Source of the DNA: Blasia pusilla
Lineage: Eukaryota > Marchantiophyta > Marchantiopsida > Blasiales
NCBI GenBank assembly: GCA_050084515.1
Contig: CM114273.1
Span: forward strand, 26,722,001 to 26,786,000
Reading direction: 5' to 3'
Length of the DNA: 64,000 bases
In this document: positions 45,103 to 56,056 of the stretch, piece after piece
How positions within the stretch are numbered: position 1 is the stretch's first letter
Layout of the letters: each line of letters opens with the position of its first letter
Program-made: the position numbers and the translations under genes
Notes under the pieces: generated by a model
The model's database searches: none
Seen by the model: the letters and a program-made list of their open reading frames with translations, nothing else
Told to the model about the DNA's origin: nothing

Positions 45103-45790
45103 ACCCCATCAGGTATAACATTGCTCCACCAACCAAGACGTCGTAGGACTCTACATCAATCACTATTGCCTTGGCTCGCACCACGGACTCATCTATAGGA
45201 TATCCCGGGCGAATCCTCACCACGACCTCCTGTCGGGTGATATACTATGTGGTACTCGCTCCACCCAAGGATGTCTGTATCCGGAATGGACAACGCTCCA
45301 CATTGGCTCTCGTCAAGCCCAATCCTCTCAATGACGCTTTCCCCAACATCAGGGGTTGCACTCCTGAATCCAACAAGATGCGTTGCGGACTAACAGCTCT
45401 ACCTCCGCGACTCACCAACTGGAAGACCTATCCTTGGTTATCCAACAACACAACACCAGGAGAAGTCATGGCACACTCTATCGCGGGTCTAGCGGGCATC
45501 TCCACCATCCTAGCAGCCACAGCCCGCCATGAATCTAACGTGGACGGCCCGAGCATCCGCTCCAAGGGCAGGTCCATCACCTCATCCGCAATCACCTCTG
45601 AACGTGATGTAGGAACTCCAACTCCACGCTCACATAGCGTAGCGGCCAACCAAAAAGCCTCGGCGGGCGTACCCCCCAACGTCATAACATCGGAAGTAGA
45701 AAATAAAGGAGCGCGGTACACAATGGTGGCCGCCCCCAACAACGTGCTCCACACATGCCCCTCCTGAGCATCAACAATAGAATTCTTCAC
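45035..45790 (-). pseudogene. gypsy aspartic protease and preceding region, copy D
   Basis: The region before the protease is open at 45790-45428, with LFSTSDVMTLGGTPAEAFWL and LAATLCERGVGVPTS. After one stop, RILLDSGVQPLMLGKASLRG gives the retropepsin D-S-G site (codons 45370-45362). The second half reads RIQTSLGGAS, a TAG, then VVVRIRPGYPIDESVVRAKA and YDVLVGGAMLYLMGFALDYS. The last phrase is well kept in copy E (LVGGAVLYPIGFILDYWEEL), so it was under constraint. It probably processes the gag-pol precursor. Confidence 0.75.
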
Positions 45791-46322
45791 ACTCGCTCTC
45801 CCATTTTCCTCCGTGCTTGCACACCAACAAGATCATCAACTCTCCAGGAACTCTGATCAGGACCCATTGATGGGGTCCTCATCGCCTCGGACAACGTGAA
45901 AGACTGAGGAAGCTTAGTTTGTTTCCTGGCTTCCCCTCGTTGTGGATCCAACACTGCGGCTGCCTCCATCTGGGCAACCCCGTACATCCAACCAAGATCC
46001 TCCATATGTGTGGCTGCTCCACATGATGTCGATCCCACGGATCCGGCATCGAGCAATCTCAATGCCATAGCGGCAATCTGCTCCTGTAGCTGATGTATGT
46101 GAGCAGCCATCCTAGCCTCACGCCCGGCATCTCCCTCGACGTGTCTAGGTGGTAGGACTCTACCTCCTCCATGGGCAGCTCCACCACCATGTCGGGCAAC
46201 TTTAGCTCCTCGTCCCCCAACGGGACCACCGGTGCACGATCTCTAGGCCTACCCAGACCGGCTACTCGCTCTGGTGCCCTCTCTGTCCCTCGGTCCGGAC
46301 GTAACTCAGGATGTAAACTGAA

Positions 46323-46472
46323 ACACATGGCGCACATATGACCATACCTCTGATAATAGTCACACTGATAACCTCATGGTGCAGTACCATCTCCTCCTTT
46401 ATGCTGAGGCACACGTCCATGACCTTGACGAGTGCAATCACGTTGATGATGGGCTCCACCACATGACCAATA
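46323..46472 (-). pseudogene. gag zinc knuckles, copy D, each missing one Cys
   Basis: Knuckle 1 (46472-46434) reads YWSCGGAHHQRDC, a CX2CX3HX4C type with the first Cys changed to Tyr. Knuckle 2 (46364-46323) reads CDYYQRYGHMCAMC, a CX2CX4HX4C type with the second Cys changed to Tyr. Both are single TGT/TGC to TAT/TAC-type changes, and a stop lies between them. Such knuckles bind genomic RNA in retroelements. Confidence 0.65.
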
Positions 46473-46499
46473 AGTGAAAGTAGGTTGTTGCTGCTAAGC

Positions 46500-47490
46500 C
46501 GCATATAAAGGCGCAGGTCGCTATGGCACGGCCTCTTGTATCCTCCTTAAGCTCGTGGTGCCACAGTTGACCTATCTCGGAGTCCACGTTGCTGCACAGG
46601 TGGTGCAGACAATCGCGACTGCTATCGCTCAGAACCCATGGTGGCTACGCTCTCCTCCGCCATATTGCGCTCAATGTTCTCGACGGTCCTAAAAACATCT
46701 CTCAACGTAGGGGAGGTGTTCATAAGAAGCATCCCCTCCCGCACCCGTGTGTGCAGGGTCCGGTCCAGCATCGCGTACCATGACTGGATAGCCTCAACCT
46801 CTGTCACCCCCTTAGTGACGTTGATCAACCAGCGCAAGCGAGTGTAATCCTCACACAAACTCTCACTCGGGCGCCTCTGGAAGTCGTGGGTGCTCCGCAA
46901 CTTCTCCGTCCATACCCCATGGTAGCTTGCCCTCAACTCAGCAAAGAACTCAACCATATGGTTGAACCTGGGACGAACTCGACTATACGGTGCAACTGCT
47001 CCTGTACGAGTGACCCCTCCTAAAACTTCACTAATGGAAGAGAAAGTAGCCTCTATTGACTCCTCCTCCTCATCAGGGAACGTCTCCGTCCATGACACAT
47101 AATGTGGGTCATAGTAGAGCCTCCACGCCTTGATCTCACGTGCATATCTCTGAGAGAACTCATGGTAATCGTCCATGGGCGCGCCCTCTAAATGCTAGAA
47201 CATACCGTTCCATGTTGTAAACGGGTTGAACTTTGTAGAGTTCTTGGCCCGCTGGGAGTCGCATCAACTATGCTATGAAATCGTGCAACTCAATCGTACC
47301 TAATGCACCTGAAAACCTACTCAGTCCTCTACCCCGGTCGTCCATCTCGTAGGCCCAATTGGTAGGACCACTCACAATATGTGGCGATATGCTCATAAAC
47401 CCCTCGGAACCTCGCGCCACTCCGCGTAAAATCTTTAGAGTTACTCTAGGGCTCACCACCTCGCCTCTCAAAGTACCGAACGGACGCCAT
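46500..47490 (-). pseudogene. gypsy gag, copy D
   Basis: The likely start ATG is 47490-47488 (MASVRYFERRGGEP, then a stop). A second readable part gives NWAYEMDDRGRGLSRFSGAL and IELHDFIA. The long open frame 47176-46622 (184 codons) holds MDDYHEFSQRYAREIKAWRL, FFAELRASYHGVWTEKLRST, RRPSESLCEDYTRLRWLINV and AIQSWYAMLDRTLHTRVREG. This matches the helical retrotransposon gag fold, with a DYxxRL-like motif. It would form the particle that packages element RNA. Copies B and E carry parts of the same gag. Confidence 0.75.
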
Positions 47491-47499
47491 GATGATCCT

Positions 47500-49075
47500 C
47501 ATGCCCCTCTCACTCGATCACTCTTACCCTCGTGAGTAATCCCTCAATCACTCATCCCAAACATGCAACACTCGATCTACACTCTCCCTCCCCAAGAAGT
47601 GTAACGTGCGGCAACAAGCGGCGTGGTGTGGCAAATCGACCAGGCTATCATCTCATTGACAACCTACCCTCAACTCCAGACATCCCACACACGTCTATGC
47701 CCCCTAAACCACATTCATAAATGATGCTCTCAACATCCACACAACCCAATATCCCCAGATAAACTACCCAAATCCCATAATCCCTCACGCGTGCAAGATA
47801 AAGGGTCAGAATAGGTAACTTGAACACATTTTGATGTCGCTTCTCAGCAACTGCAAATCTTGACCCCAACTCGGTCATGGAGATAACTCCTCCAATCAGA
47901 AAGTCATCCTCCTCCCGTCATCGACGCTCAAAACTCCTCGATAAAGATGCGGTTCAATGAACGGGTGCGGCGTGCGGCATTAACGCGAGCACTCAAAGAC
48001 GGCCCTCGACGGTGGGATGCGGCACTCGGCGGCATACCCTCCTCAATCAACAATAAACCCACACTCTGCTCCACAATGACGATGCAGCTCCGCGATCGAG
48101 ACGGTGCGGTGCGGCCACGAGCGACACGGCATGGCAATCGGCGGCGCGTTGCGGCTACGGGCGTCAGGGCACGGTACTCGATCATCGTCGAGCGGCTACC
48201 AATCACAACATAGCAGCATGAAATCAAAACTCAAATACCATAATCGCAGGTCATCATTGGTTGACGATGAATCTGTGATGACGGTGGCGGCCAAAACAAA
48301 GTATCTGGTGGCGACGCAAGTTAGAGAATCAACAAACGTCGTGGAAGACCCTCCACTCCGAAACGGCGGCAATGGCAACCAAAGGGTGGACAACGGACGA
48401 TGGATCGTTGACGGTGACGGTTGACCGTTGATGGTGACGATTAACCAGTGATGGTGACAGTTGACAATCGATGGCGGACTGTTGATGGTGACTATGACGA
48501 TGACGGCGGGCGACGGCATGGCGGCTGGTTTAGGGTTTGAACAATTTAACCCTAAAAATTGCCTAGCAATGGAAATTTTGCAAGATTGACCATAATTTTT
48601 TGCTCACAACTCCAAATTGCACATTGTTTGTTGCACAACGTGCACAGCTTTATGATCTACAAAAATGTCAAAAAATATTTAAAATTGGAGATTCTAGTAA
48701 AAACTGACGGGGTTTGTCGTAAAGCCCAATGTCTCTTTCTCCTACACAAAATTCGGAGCGCTTACGCGCTGATTTCTCCCAACGAAAATGTAAAATGTGT
48801 AAAAATACAAATCAACAAGCTACACGGTGCTCCCAAGAGCACCGGCATGGGGCAACCCGCCCCCATAATCAATCCCTATCAGAAATTAGGCAGCGCTTCC
48901 GCGCGCCATTCTTCCACACAAAAAATCGGCAAATACAAAGAAGAATCAAAGCAACCCTTGCTTCGATGAGCACTCCCATGAGCCACTAAACAGGGAACAC
49001 GGTCCCAAACCTGAAAAGACAACGAGTGACCAATGAGCTCCCCCATGAAGCTCTCTCACTCTCTCATTCTCTCTT
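47500..49075 (-). other. long 5' leader of copy D
   Basis: About 1.57 kb between the 5' LTR and gag, with no coding signal I trust. The GC-rich part at 47940-48200 repeats phrases such as TGCGGC and GCGG..ACGGG. A minisatellite lies at 48405-48510. Copy E retains related leader sequence at 59500-60060. No tRNA-iMet primer site follows the LTR. Confidence 0.5.
48410..48510 (+). repeat. 20-bp minisatellite in the leader of copy D
   Basis: Successive units CGTTGACGGTGACGGTTGAC, CGTTGATGGTGACGATTAAC and CAGTGATGGTGACAGTTGAC are followed by less regular ones with GTTGATGGTGAC. The units differ by a few substitutions. Confidence 0.8.
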
Positions 49076-49595
49076 TGTAAAGTAAGATCCAATCTCTCTA
49101 TACACCATCTCACACCATAGCTCTCAAAGGTGTGCACTCTCTCTCATGTCAAACCAAACCCATCCTCCTAATGAGAGGCTTGGATTACACTCACAAGGCA
49201 AGGGACCATAGCTCCTCCGCCTTATGCCAAGAGGTTCAACAAAGAGAGAATGAGCTCGCAAACTCTCTCTCTCTCTTGGAGGTATACCCCCTTCCCTCTC
49301 CCAAGCCCTCTCAACGGTAACCTATGCTCGCAGGTCACCTCCTTGGCTCTTGATCTGCTGTAGCGGGTCAAGGGCCACTTCCCAAAGTGTAAATTCAACT
49401 ATCCCTATCATGGAAACTTACCCGAAATAGTAAGTTTCTCTATATGGCTCCAAATGAGCCGAAACGAAGGGGGAAACGTGTTATCTCAAGTTTTTCGGGG
49501 CCTCAACATGCCATCCTCGACCTCCTGGGCTTGTCCTCCACTACTCGTGCAGACGCTCTGCTAGATCCCACCGATCTATCCTAACAGTCATGACA
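49076..49595 (-). repeat. 5' LTR of copy D
   Basis: 520 bp, on the coding strand from TGTCATGACTGTTAGGATAG to TTACTTTACA, with TG...CA ends. It equals the L part only; the S part present at the 3' end is absent and the leader begins AAGAGAGAATGAGAG, as at 15786. Confidence 0.75.
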
Positions 49596-49804
49596 AGTGA
49601 GACATTTCTTGAAGGAATTTTTTAGAGATGGAAATTTAACTTGAAAACTTACTCGTTGGATCCATCATTACGAAGAATGAATGGCATCTTGTGGAGATGT
49701 TCTCAGGCTTGTAGTGACATGGGCTAAAACTCCATCTATGCAAGTTAGATCGATTACATGACCACTTGATATTTCCAAGTGGCGTAGGAATTCAATAGAA
49801 AAAG

Positions 49805-50420
49805 TTGGAGGTTGTTTCACACTCATCACATCTTGTAGATGTGAGTTCATTTTGTGCATTCATGGAATCTTTGAGCGTTTATCAACAATACATCAAAGCT
49901 TTTGGTGCTATTGCCAAGCTTCCAAATGTATTGACAAAGGTAGACCATGAGCGACAATTGGGGAATAAGCAAGAGCTTTTTCCATAGCACAAACAATAGT
50001 TAATGACTATGCCAATCTTTTGGAAAGTAGTAATAGGGCATATTTTCCAAGTACACACTCATGGGAGTATGTTAGGTCTTCAATCCATGTTTAACCAATT
50101 GGATGATGACAGTAGAGAATGTGAAGTGGCTTATGCTAGCAACTCAAAAAACACTACTAAGGGGAAGGAAAAATTGTATCAGAGAGAGTGCTTAGTTATT
50201 GTGTACTAGTGTGGAACATGGTACATTTAAGAAAAATTTTGTTGATAATCATGTTATTGTAATTATTGATCATCTTAATTAAGTGGTTGATAGATTCCAA
50301 TAAAAATACGAGTAAGCGTCTTAGATGGGCTATTTTGTTTAAAGAGTAATATTTCTAAATGGTGCATCAATGTGGACGGCTTAACCAAATTGTAGATGGG
50401 TTGCACCGTCATCACTACCA
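49805..50420 (+). mobile_element. gypsy fragment F (RT end and RNase H), plus strand
   Basis: Frame 49805-49987 reads DVSSFCAFMESLSVYQQYIK, matching DVSCVRAFMGLANLYRRYVK of copy D. After stops, 50003-50209 reads FQVHTHGSMLGLQSMFNQLD and EVAYASNSKN, the RNase H start. The remainder is decayed. Its orientation is opposite to copies C, D and E. It is a far older or more diverged member of the same family. Confidence 0.65.
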
Positions 50421-51094
50421 CTAGAAGAAATGTATGGTTTTTATGACCAAACTTTAAATGACTGTCGAAATAATGACTCAAACTATAACTAAAATGGTTT
50501 AGTCATTGATTTTAGCATTATGCTACTCATCTAGTCATTTTTCTATGACCCAAGTAGTTACCAACACCCTTTAGTCCTAAACAAGTCATATCTCCTCATT
50601 TGTCCAATATTTTTCGGTTATGAATAATGACTTGTGTTTTTAAGGATTTCATCCTCTAGTCATACAATGTTTCTCATTTATCTTGGGATATAATTTATTC
50701 TAGGCATTCTGTTGCAATGAAGCATTAAAACATTCTTTCACTAAGACCCTAACAATTTCCAACACAAATCGTCCATAAATGGTCATATAAAGATTTGGAA
50801 GAATGCTCACATGGAATTTAATACCACGTCAAATTTCTATGTATTTATAATAAAAGATGATTTTTCCCTTTATAATTCCATTTGTTGAGAAAACATACGT
50901 ATTTCTCGTTAAAATTTCTCCTTCATCTTAAAGAATACATATGAGAATGTTTGTTTGATTAACTGTCTTTAAGCTAGTTTGAGTGAGAGGCCAATAAATG
51001 CAAAAGACCAACAACAATAAAGGTTATTGTCTTTGAGTGGACATGTTATGAGCATTTTTCTTCGTATTTTCTTCATTTGGAAGCATGATTGGTT
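50413..51094. other. AT-rich sequence with a possible CACTA-type end
   Basis: CACTACCACTAGAAGAAATG at 50413 resembles the start of plant CACTA (En/Spm) elements, followed by short TAGTCAT-like and ATGAC-like repeats to about 50660. I found no matching inverted end. The rest has no ORF. Confidence 0.3.
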
Positions 51095-51800
51095 CCCACC
51101 ATTGGATTGAGTTAAAACTTAGAAGAGTGGATTTTGGTAAGATCCTCTACCACTTCACCGAATTAGATCTTCCATTTGGTTGTCTATGATGAAATTATAA
51201 TTAGGAGACCACATTTAGGGCTTACCATTTTTATTCCCTTCTCGGACAATCATTTGAATATTTTTGTTTTGGCCTTGGATCCTATGACTAAATTTCATAT
51301 TTTGACCAAGTGGCATGATTTAAGAATTCCTGGTTGGAGAGAAAGGTGAAAAAAGAGACAATGCAAAAAGGAAGAGGAGAATTATAAGTGGAAATATTTT
51401 AAATATTTTTGGTATCTTCATATTTCATCTTGAAAAAATAAATTTCCCCACCATTGGATTGAACTAAAAGTTGAGGAACTTGATTTTGGGAAGACCTTCT
51501 CTCCCTTGAACGGTTCAGATCTACTATTTACTCTTCCATCATGAGACAAGAATTAGAAAACCGAATCTTAAGTTTATGAATTTTAATTCCCTCTTTAGAT
51601 AGTAATTTAGAGGAAAGAAAATTGTGTTTCTTGAGGCCTAAGTACATATTATGACAAATTGCATGATTTATACATTCCTTTTTGGAGGAAAGGATCAATA
51701 AAGAAATAAGAAATAAGGAACTTTAAGGGGAAATGTTTCAAGTGTCCTTTGTATTCTCATCTTGCGACATCATTATTTTCAAATTTCAAATTTTAGAATC
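51095..51800 (+). repeat. tandem duplication with a period of about 352 bp
   Basis: Units start at 51095 and 51447. Both open with CCCACCATTGGATTGA and share GATTTTGG.AAGA.CTTCT-like, TCAGATCT/TTAGATCT, ATTCCCT, GACAAATTGCATGATTTA-like, ATTCCT, GGAAATATTT/GGAAATGTTT and ATTTCATCTTG/TTCTCATCTTG segments. The unit is AT-rich and non-coding. Confidence 0.65.
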
Positions 51801-52131
51801 AATAAATATCCATCCCTCAACACACCAATAATCCAATCCATTATTCTTATTTAATACAAGATGGTTTTAACTCCAATTATCAATTTTTGTAAGCACTAGA
51901 TAATTTTGACACTTAATATGATCCAATAAACTCTCGTATTGGAATATATGAATGCCTTAATTATCATCACATACTATCTAATATTTTGAAATCACTTATT
52001 TCTTATTCTATTTATGGTTCTTTGGCTCTTTAAAGACTTAAAAATAAAAGAATATAAATATAGGAAATATTTTTGAGAAAAAATAATACAAATATGATTT
52101 TTTTTTTAAAATTAATATTTGTATATACGCT
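51801..52131. other. AT-rich, no gene seen
   Basis: Very AT-rich sequence without ORFs, leading into a miniature inverted-repeat element. Confidence 0.4.
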
Positions 52132-52502
52132 TAAGAATGGACAAACGGAATTGATCCGTCCATCAATTCCGTTTGTCCATTCTTACTCCCTAAATTTTTT
52201 TGCAGATGTTCATACAATAATGTGTGGGCTAGTGATAGAAGACTTCACTCTACCCCTAGTGGTGAAGGTTCAAATCTTGCCAAAAACATGTTTAGGCAAA
52301 CCAAGATAATGAATATAAGGTGGAGCGCATGGATGGATGGATGGAGACGCAATTCATTAAGAGATGGGGATTGGAATGCATGCATGGATGGAACAAGGTT
52401 GATGGATGGAGTTTGGAGGGAGAAAAATGGATGGATAGGGTTGACGGATGGGATCAATGGATGGAGATGGAGTAAGAATGGACAAACGGAATTGATGGAC
52501 GG
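52132..52502 (+). mobile_element. MITE-like element with perfect 34-bp terminal inverted repeats
   Basis: 52156-52189 (CCGTCCATCAATTCCGTTTG...ACTCC) is the exact reverse complement of 52469-52502, bounding 347 bp with no transposase. Just outside the left end, 52132-52155 repeats 24 bases of the right-end sequence, forming a perfect hairpin with 52162-52185. The inner right half is rich in GGATGGAT-type repeats. The superfamily is unclear, as I see no clean target duplication. Confidence 0.65.
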
Positions 52503-52620
52503 ATGGAAGGGATTTGGATAGAGGGTGCGGCACATGGACGGAAATAATTGATGAAGGAATAGATATACGGATGGAGGATGGGGCATATGGTTGGACAAAA
52601 GTTTTTGTCATTTAGATGAC
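52503..52620 (+). repeat. GGATG-rich low-complexity stretch
   Basis: Continuation of GATGGA/GGACGG-type repeats beyond the MITE right end, before copy E begins. The ORFs on both strands here are repeat by-products. Confidence 0.5.
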
Positions 52621-52675
52621 AAAACTTTAGATAGCGTACTCTCAAAATAATCGCATACATCAACATGTCCCGATG

Positions 52676-53500
52676 TTATATAATATCCAAATTCTTGAAC
52701 TCCATGGGCATGACTCTTTGAAATACCTTCGTCCTATGGGAACATGCTTGCATCCACATGCACACATCAACATCATTGAGGTTCAACATCCCACTAGCAT
52801 CACAATGAATAGCCGCACACACATTTGGCTCTTGTCCATAGAGCAAGAAGTAAGGCAAAAAAGATGCTCAGGATGCTTGCCTACTAAACGTGTATCTCAT
52901 TGTAATTGCCAACCATGGAAATTGTAGGTCCCAATCTCCTCAATGAACTCCTTATAAGCCATACTTATTGAATTCCCTCTCTACCGTCTGGACAACACAC
53001 TCGACTAGACCATATATTTCAAGATGATCTCGAGATATTGTGTGGTGTTCAATCATCACCTAATCTCACAAGGGATTAAATTCCCCGTGAAACTCGATAC
53101 CCTAGTCACTCAACACTTATGCTAGGGCATCGTACTAACTCACCACTCGATCAAGGAACGTATACGCCACTCTCTCATTCATTTTATCAAGAAATGCATC
53201 CAATTCTATCCACTTTGATAAATGTTTGACCATCACCAACACACATTTTTTGGGTGCTTAGTCAATGATAAAGGCAATTTAAAATCCAGAATCTATCTAT
53301 AGCCTAAACTCATAATAGTGGGTGCAATTGTGGAGTCCAAGAATTGAACGACACTTGGATCCAATCACATACCATGCATTTGGCGACAAAATATTATACG
53401 TATTTCTGCATGCCTCGCTACCAAAACTATCATTGGAGCAAGATATATGTCCACTTCACTCTAAAATGTCCCAACTCCTTATGGGCATGCGACACTAATC
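52676..53500 (-). pseudogene. gypsy integrase remnant, copy E
   Basis: The frame 52858-52676 reads YFLLYGQEPNVCAAIHCDAS and MQACSHRTKVFQRVMPMEFK, matching the integrase C-terminal half of C and D. Upstream the catalytic core and HHCC region can be followed only with many frameshifts. The PHD finger is not present before the MITE region. Confidence 0.65.
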
Positions 53501-53820
53501 GTGCTCTCTACGAAGGATGAGGCACCATTCTTATTTTACCATCCTCCCATACTGGCAAAACATGTGTCCTTTCCCACATAAATTATCACGCTCATTGTAA
53601 AATCTTATTCTTCTCTTTAGCACCCAGTGTGCCTACTATGCTATAAGTGCACAAGTACTCCAAGACCACCTCATCCTCATGTACCAATCACTTCCTCACT
53701 GCCTTGAGGATCTCGAGACTCTCCATCTAACCTTGGGGTTGAAGTTGACATTGTATGGCTCTCTATCGCAAAAAAAAAAAAAACAAAAAAATAGGCATAT
53801 ACATGCCATCTAAGCATGCA

Positions 53821-55250
53821 TCATCTCTTCATTACTCTCACCATGCATGCCAACGAGCTCCAACCACTTCTCGCTGAATCGAAGATGGGTTCCGACTCAA
53901 ACCATCTACATCTTGGTTTTAGCCTCTTAGATAGATGAACCATATGGAAATCACACTCTTGAAACAACAAAGCCCACCTAATAAGCATCTCTATAAGCTT
54001 CTCGGACTCCATTAACCATTTCAGTGGTTGATAATCAACAACAAGGGTGAAGGGATTACTGAAAAAATTGCACTTGAAATGTGCAACAAACCAAATTATA
54101 GCCAAACACTCTCCCTCATATGATTGATACTTTGCCTTTGCAGCATTGTTTGAGTAGCTACCATAAGCTACTATGTACAAACTCTCTACCCTCTAATCAT
54201 CGTGCTAGGTGAATACCACTCCAATATCCAACATACTCCAACCGATGTGTAGTTATAAAGGACGCCCCTGACATATCTCCTTGAGATAAGCATACATAGA
54301 TATCAAATTTTCCTTGAGCATCTGAAACGCTCTCTCCTACTCCTTCCCCTTACACTCATGGTCTACCTTTATCAATTACGTCAATGGTTTTGCAATTGTA
54401 TTAAATCCCTTAATTTATTTTCAACAAAATTTTTCCAATCCCCTGAACGCATAAACTTGGCTCATATTTGTTGTGTGTAGGATACGTGATATAGCCTCTA
54501 CCTTCGTCTACTAAACACCAAAACCACCACAGTATATTGTATGACCTAAATACTCAATCTAGTAAAAAAATAACTTACACTTTACTTTATGTGGATTCAG
54601 CTTATGCAATTGCAATCCTTGGAGCAGCTCCACAAGATATTACTCATGCTCCCAAACCGTGGCATTGAAGACTACGATATAACATCTAGGAAAATCCATA
54701 CCAGCCAAGATCCTATCCAGGACCTTTCGAAACTCAGTCAGGGAATTTCCTAACCTAAATGGTAAGAATATCCATAGTACAAAAAATCCTTATCATGAGG
54801 ATTAATGCCCCAAAATGTTATTTTCTACATATCCTCTACTCTTATAACCAGTTGATGGTATCCGACTCAAAGATCTAGTGAATCAAAGACCTTTGCATGT
54901 CCAATAGTATCAAAAATCTCCTCAAGGATGGGCATTACATACATATTTGACTTTGTTTGCCTACCCCTCTAATTCCCATGCACATCCTTCTTGGCAAGCA
55001 TGATTATGGCAGATATATAGTCTCCATGCGATTTCTCCTCTAGTTTTGCCTCAACCAAGTCTTGGCTCCTAGTCTAAATCATGGTGCTCTCCATGTCATT
55101 GTACTTATAGGATCACATAATGATCGGATATCGGGGGATAATGCGATGTAGATCCTTTAACCCTTTAATTTATCCAAATCTTGGTTACTAAATGCAAAGC
55201 GCCTCCTATGATTCCACATGAAATGCTCTCCTTTCGTCAACTTTGGTCAT
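53821..55250 (-). pseudogene. gypsy RT and RNase H remnant, copy E
   Basis: RNase H is readable in 54180-53821: VAYGSYSNNAAKAKYQSYEG and VVDYQPLKWLMESEKLIEML. RT can be traced from about 55250 down, with many stops and deletions. It is an unambiguous relative of copies C and D. Confidence 0.7.
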
Positions 55251-56056
55251 GTGGAATCACAGGAAAGGTTATATATCACAAGAAAACACATGATATTTGG
55301 TGATTGCACGTTGGTCGTGCCAAGGTCAATATACGTGCTCCTCGATACTCTATTAAAGCTCCTCAAGCGAGCCCCCTAGCAGCATCGCTCCTCTATAGGC
55401 TAGTATGGATATCATGATAATTCTCTCTATAGAATTATCACCCTTAGGTACATCCTCTATATGAAGACGATCCTCCATCAAATCTCCTAGCCATGTGATG
55501 GCACTATTGAATGCAGCCAAGGGCATCACTCAATCACATAATCAGTAAATCATATTGGAAACGAGCTAATGCATCCATTATCGGATTGCCATCATGCTCT
55601 ATAAGAGGCTAACTCCTCCCAATAATCTAGGATAAACCCTATTGGGTATAATACTGCTCCTCCAACCAAGATGTAGCGCGTAGAACTCGGCATTGGTCAC
55701 TATCGCTTGGACACACACCACAAACTCATCGGTCAAATATTCTTCCCTAACCTCACTATAATCTATTGGTGGATGATAATTTGGTTATCATTGGAATATA
55801 TTATGGGTCAATCCATTGAGTTGACATGGAATATCATTCCATGTCAACTCGATTCATGATCTAACCCCTAAAAGTTGTTTTTCCCATGATGAAAGCCTAT
55901 GGTCTTGAATCCAACAAAATACATTGGGAATAATCAACTTTACCTCCAAGACTTACCAAGTGGAAGATGTCGCCTTGGTTATTCAATAACACCACTACGT
56001 GTGAAACCATAACACACTCTATAGCAGTGTAGCTGTAAACTCTGCTAGTCTAGCAT

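Noticed and set aside
48530-48560. TTTAGGGTTTG and AACCCTAAA near each other, telomere or telo-box like
   Set aside because: Single degenerate motifs within a retroelement leader; no array.
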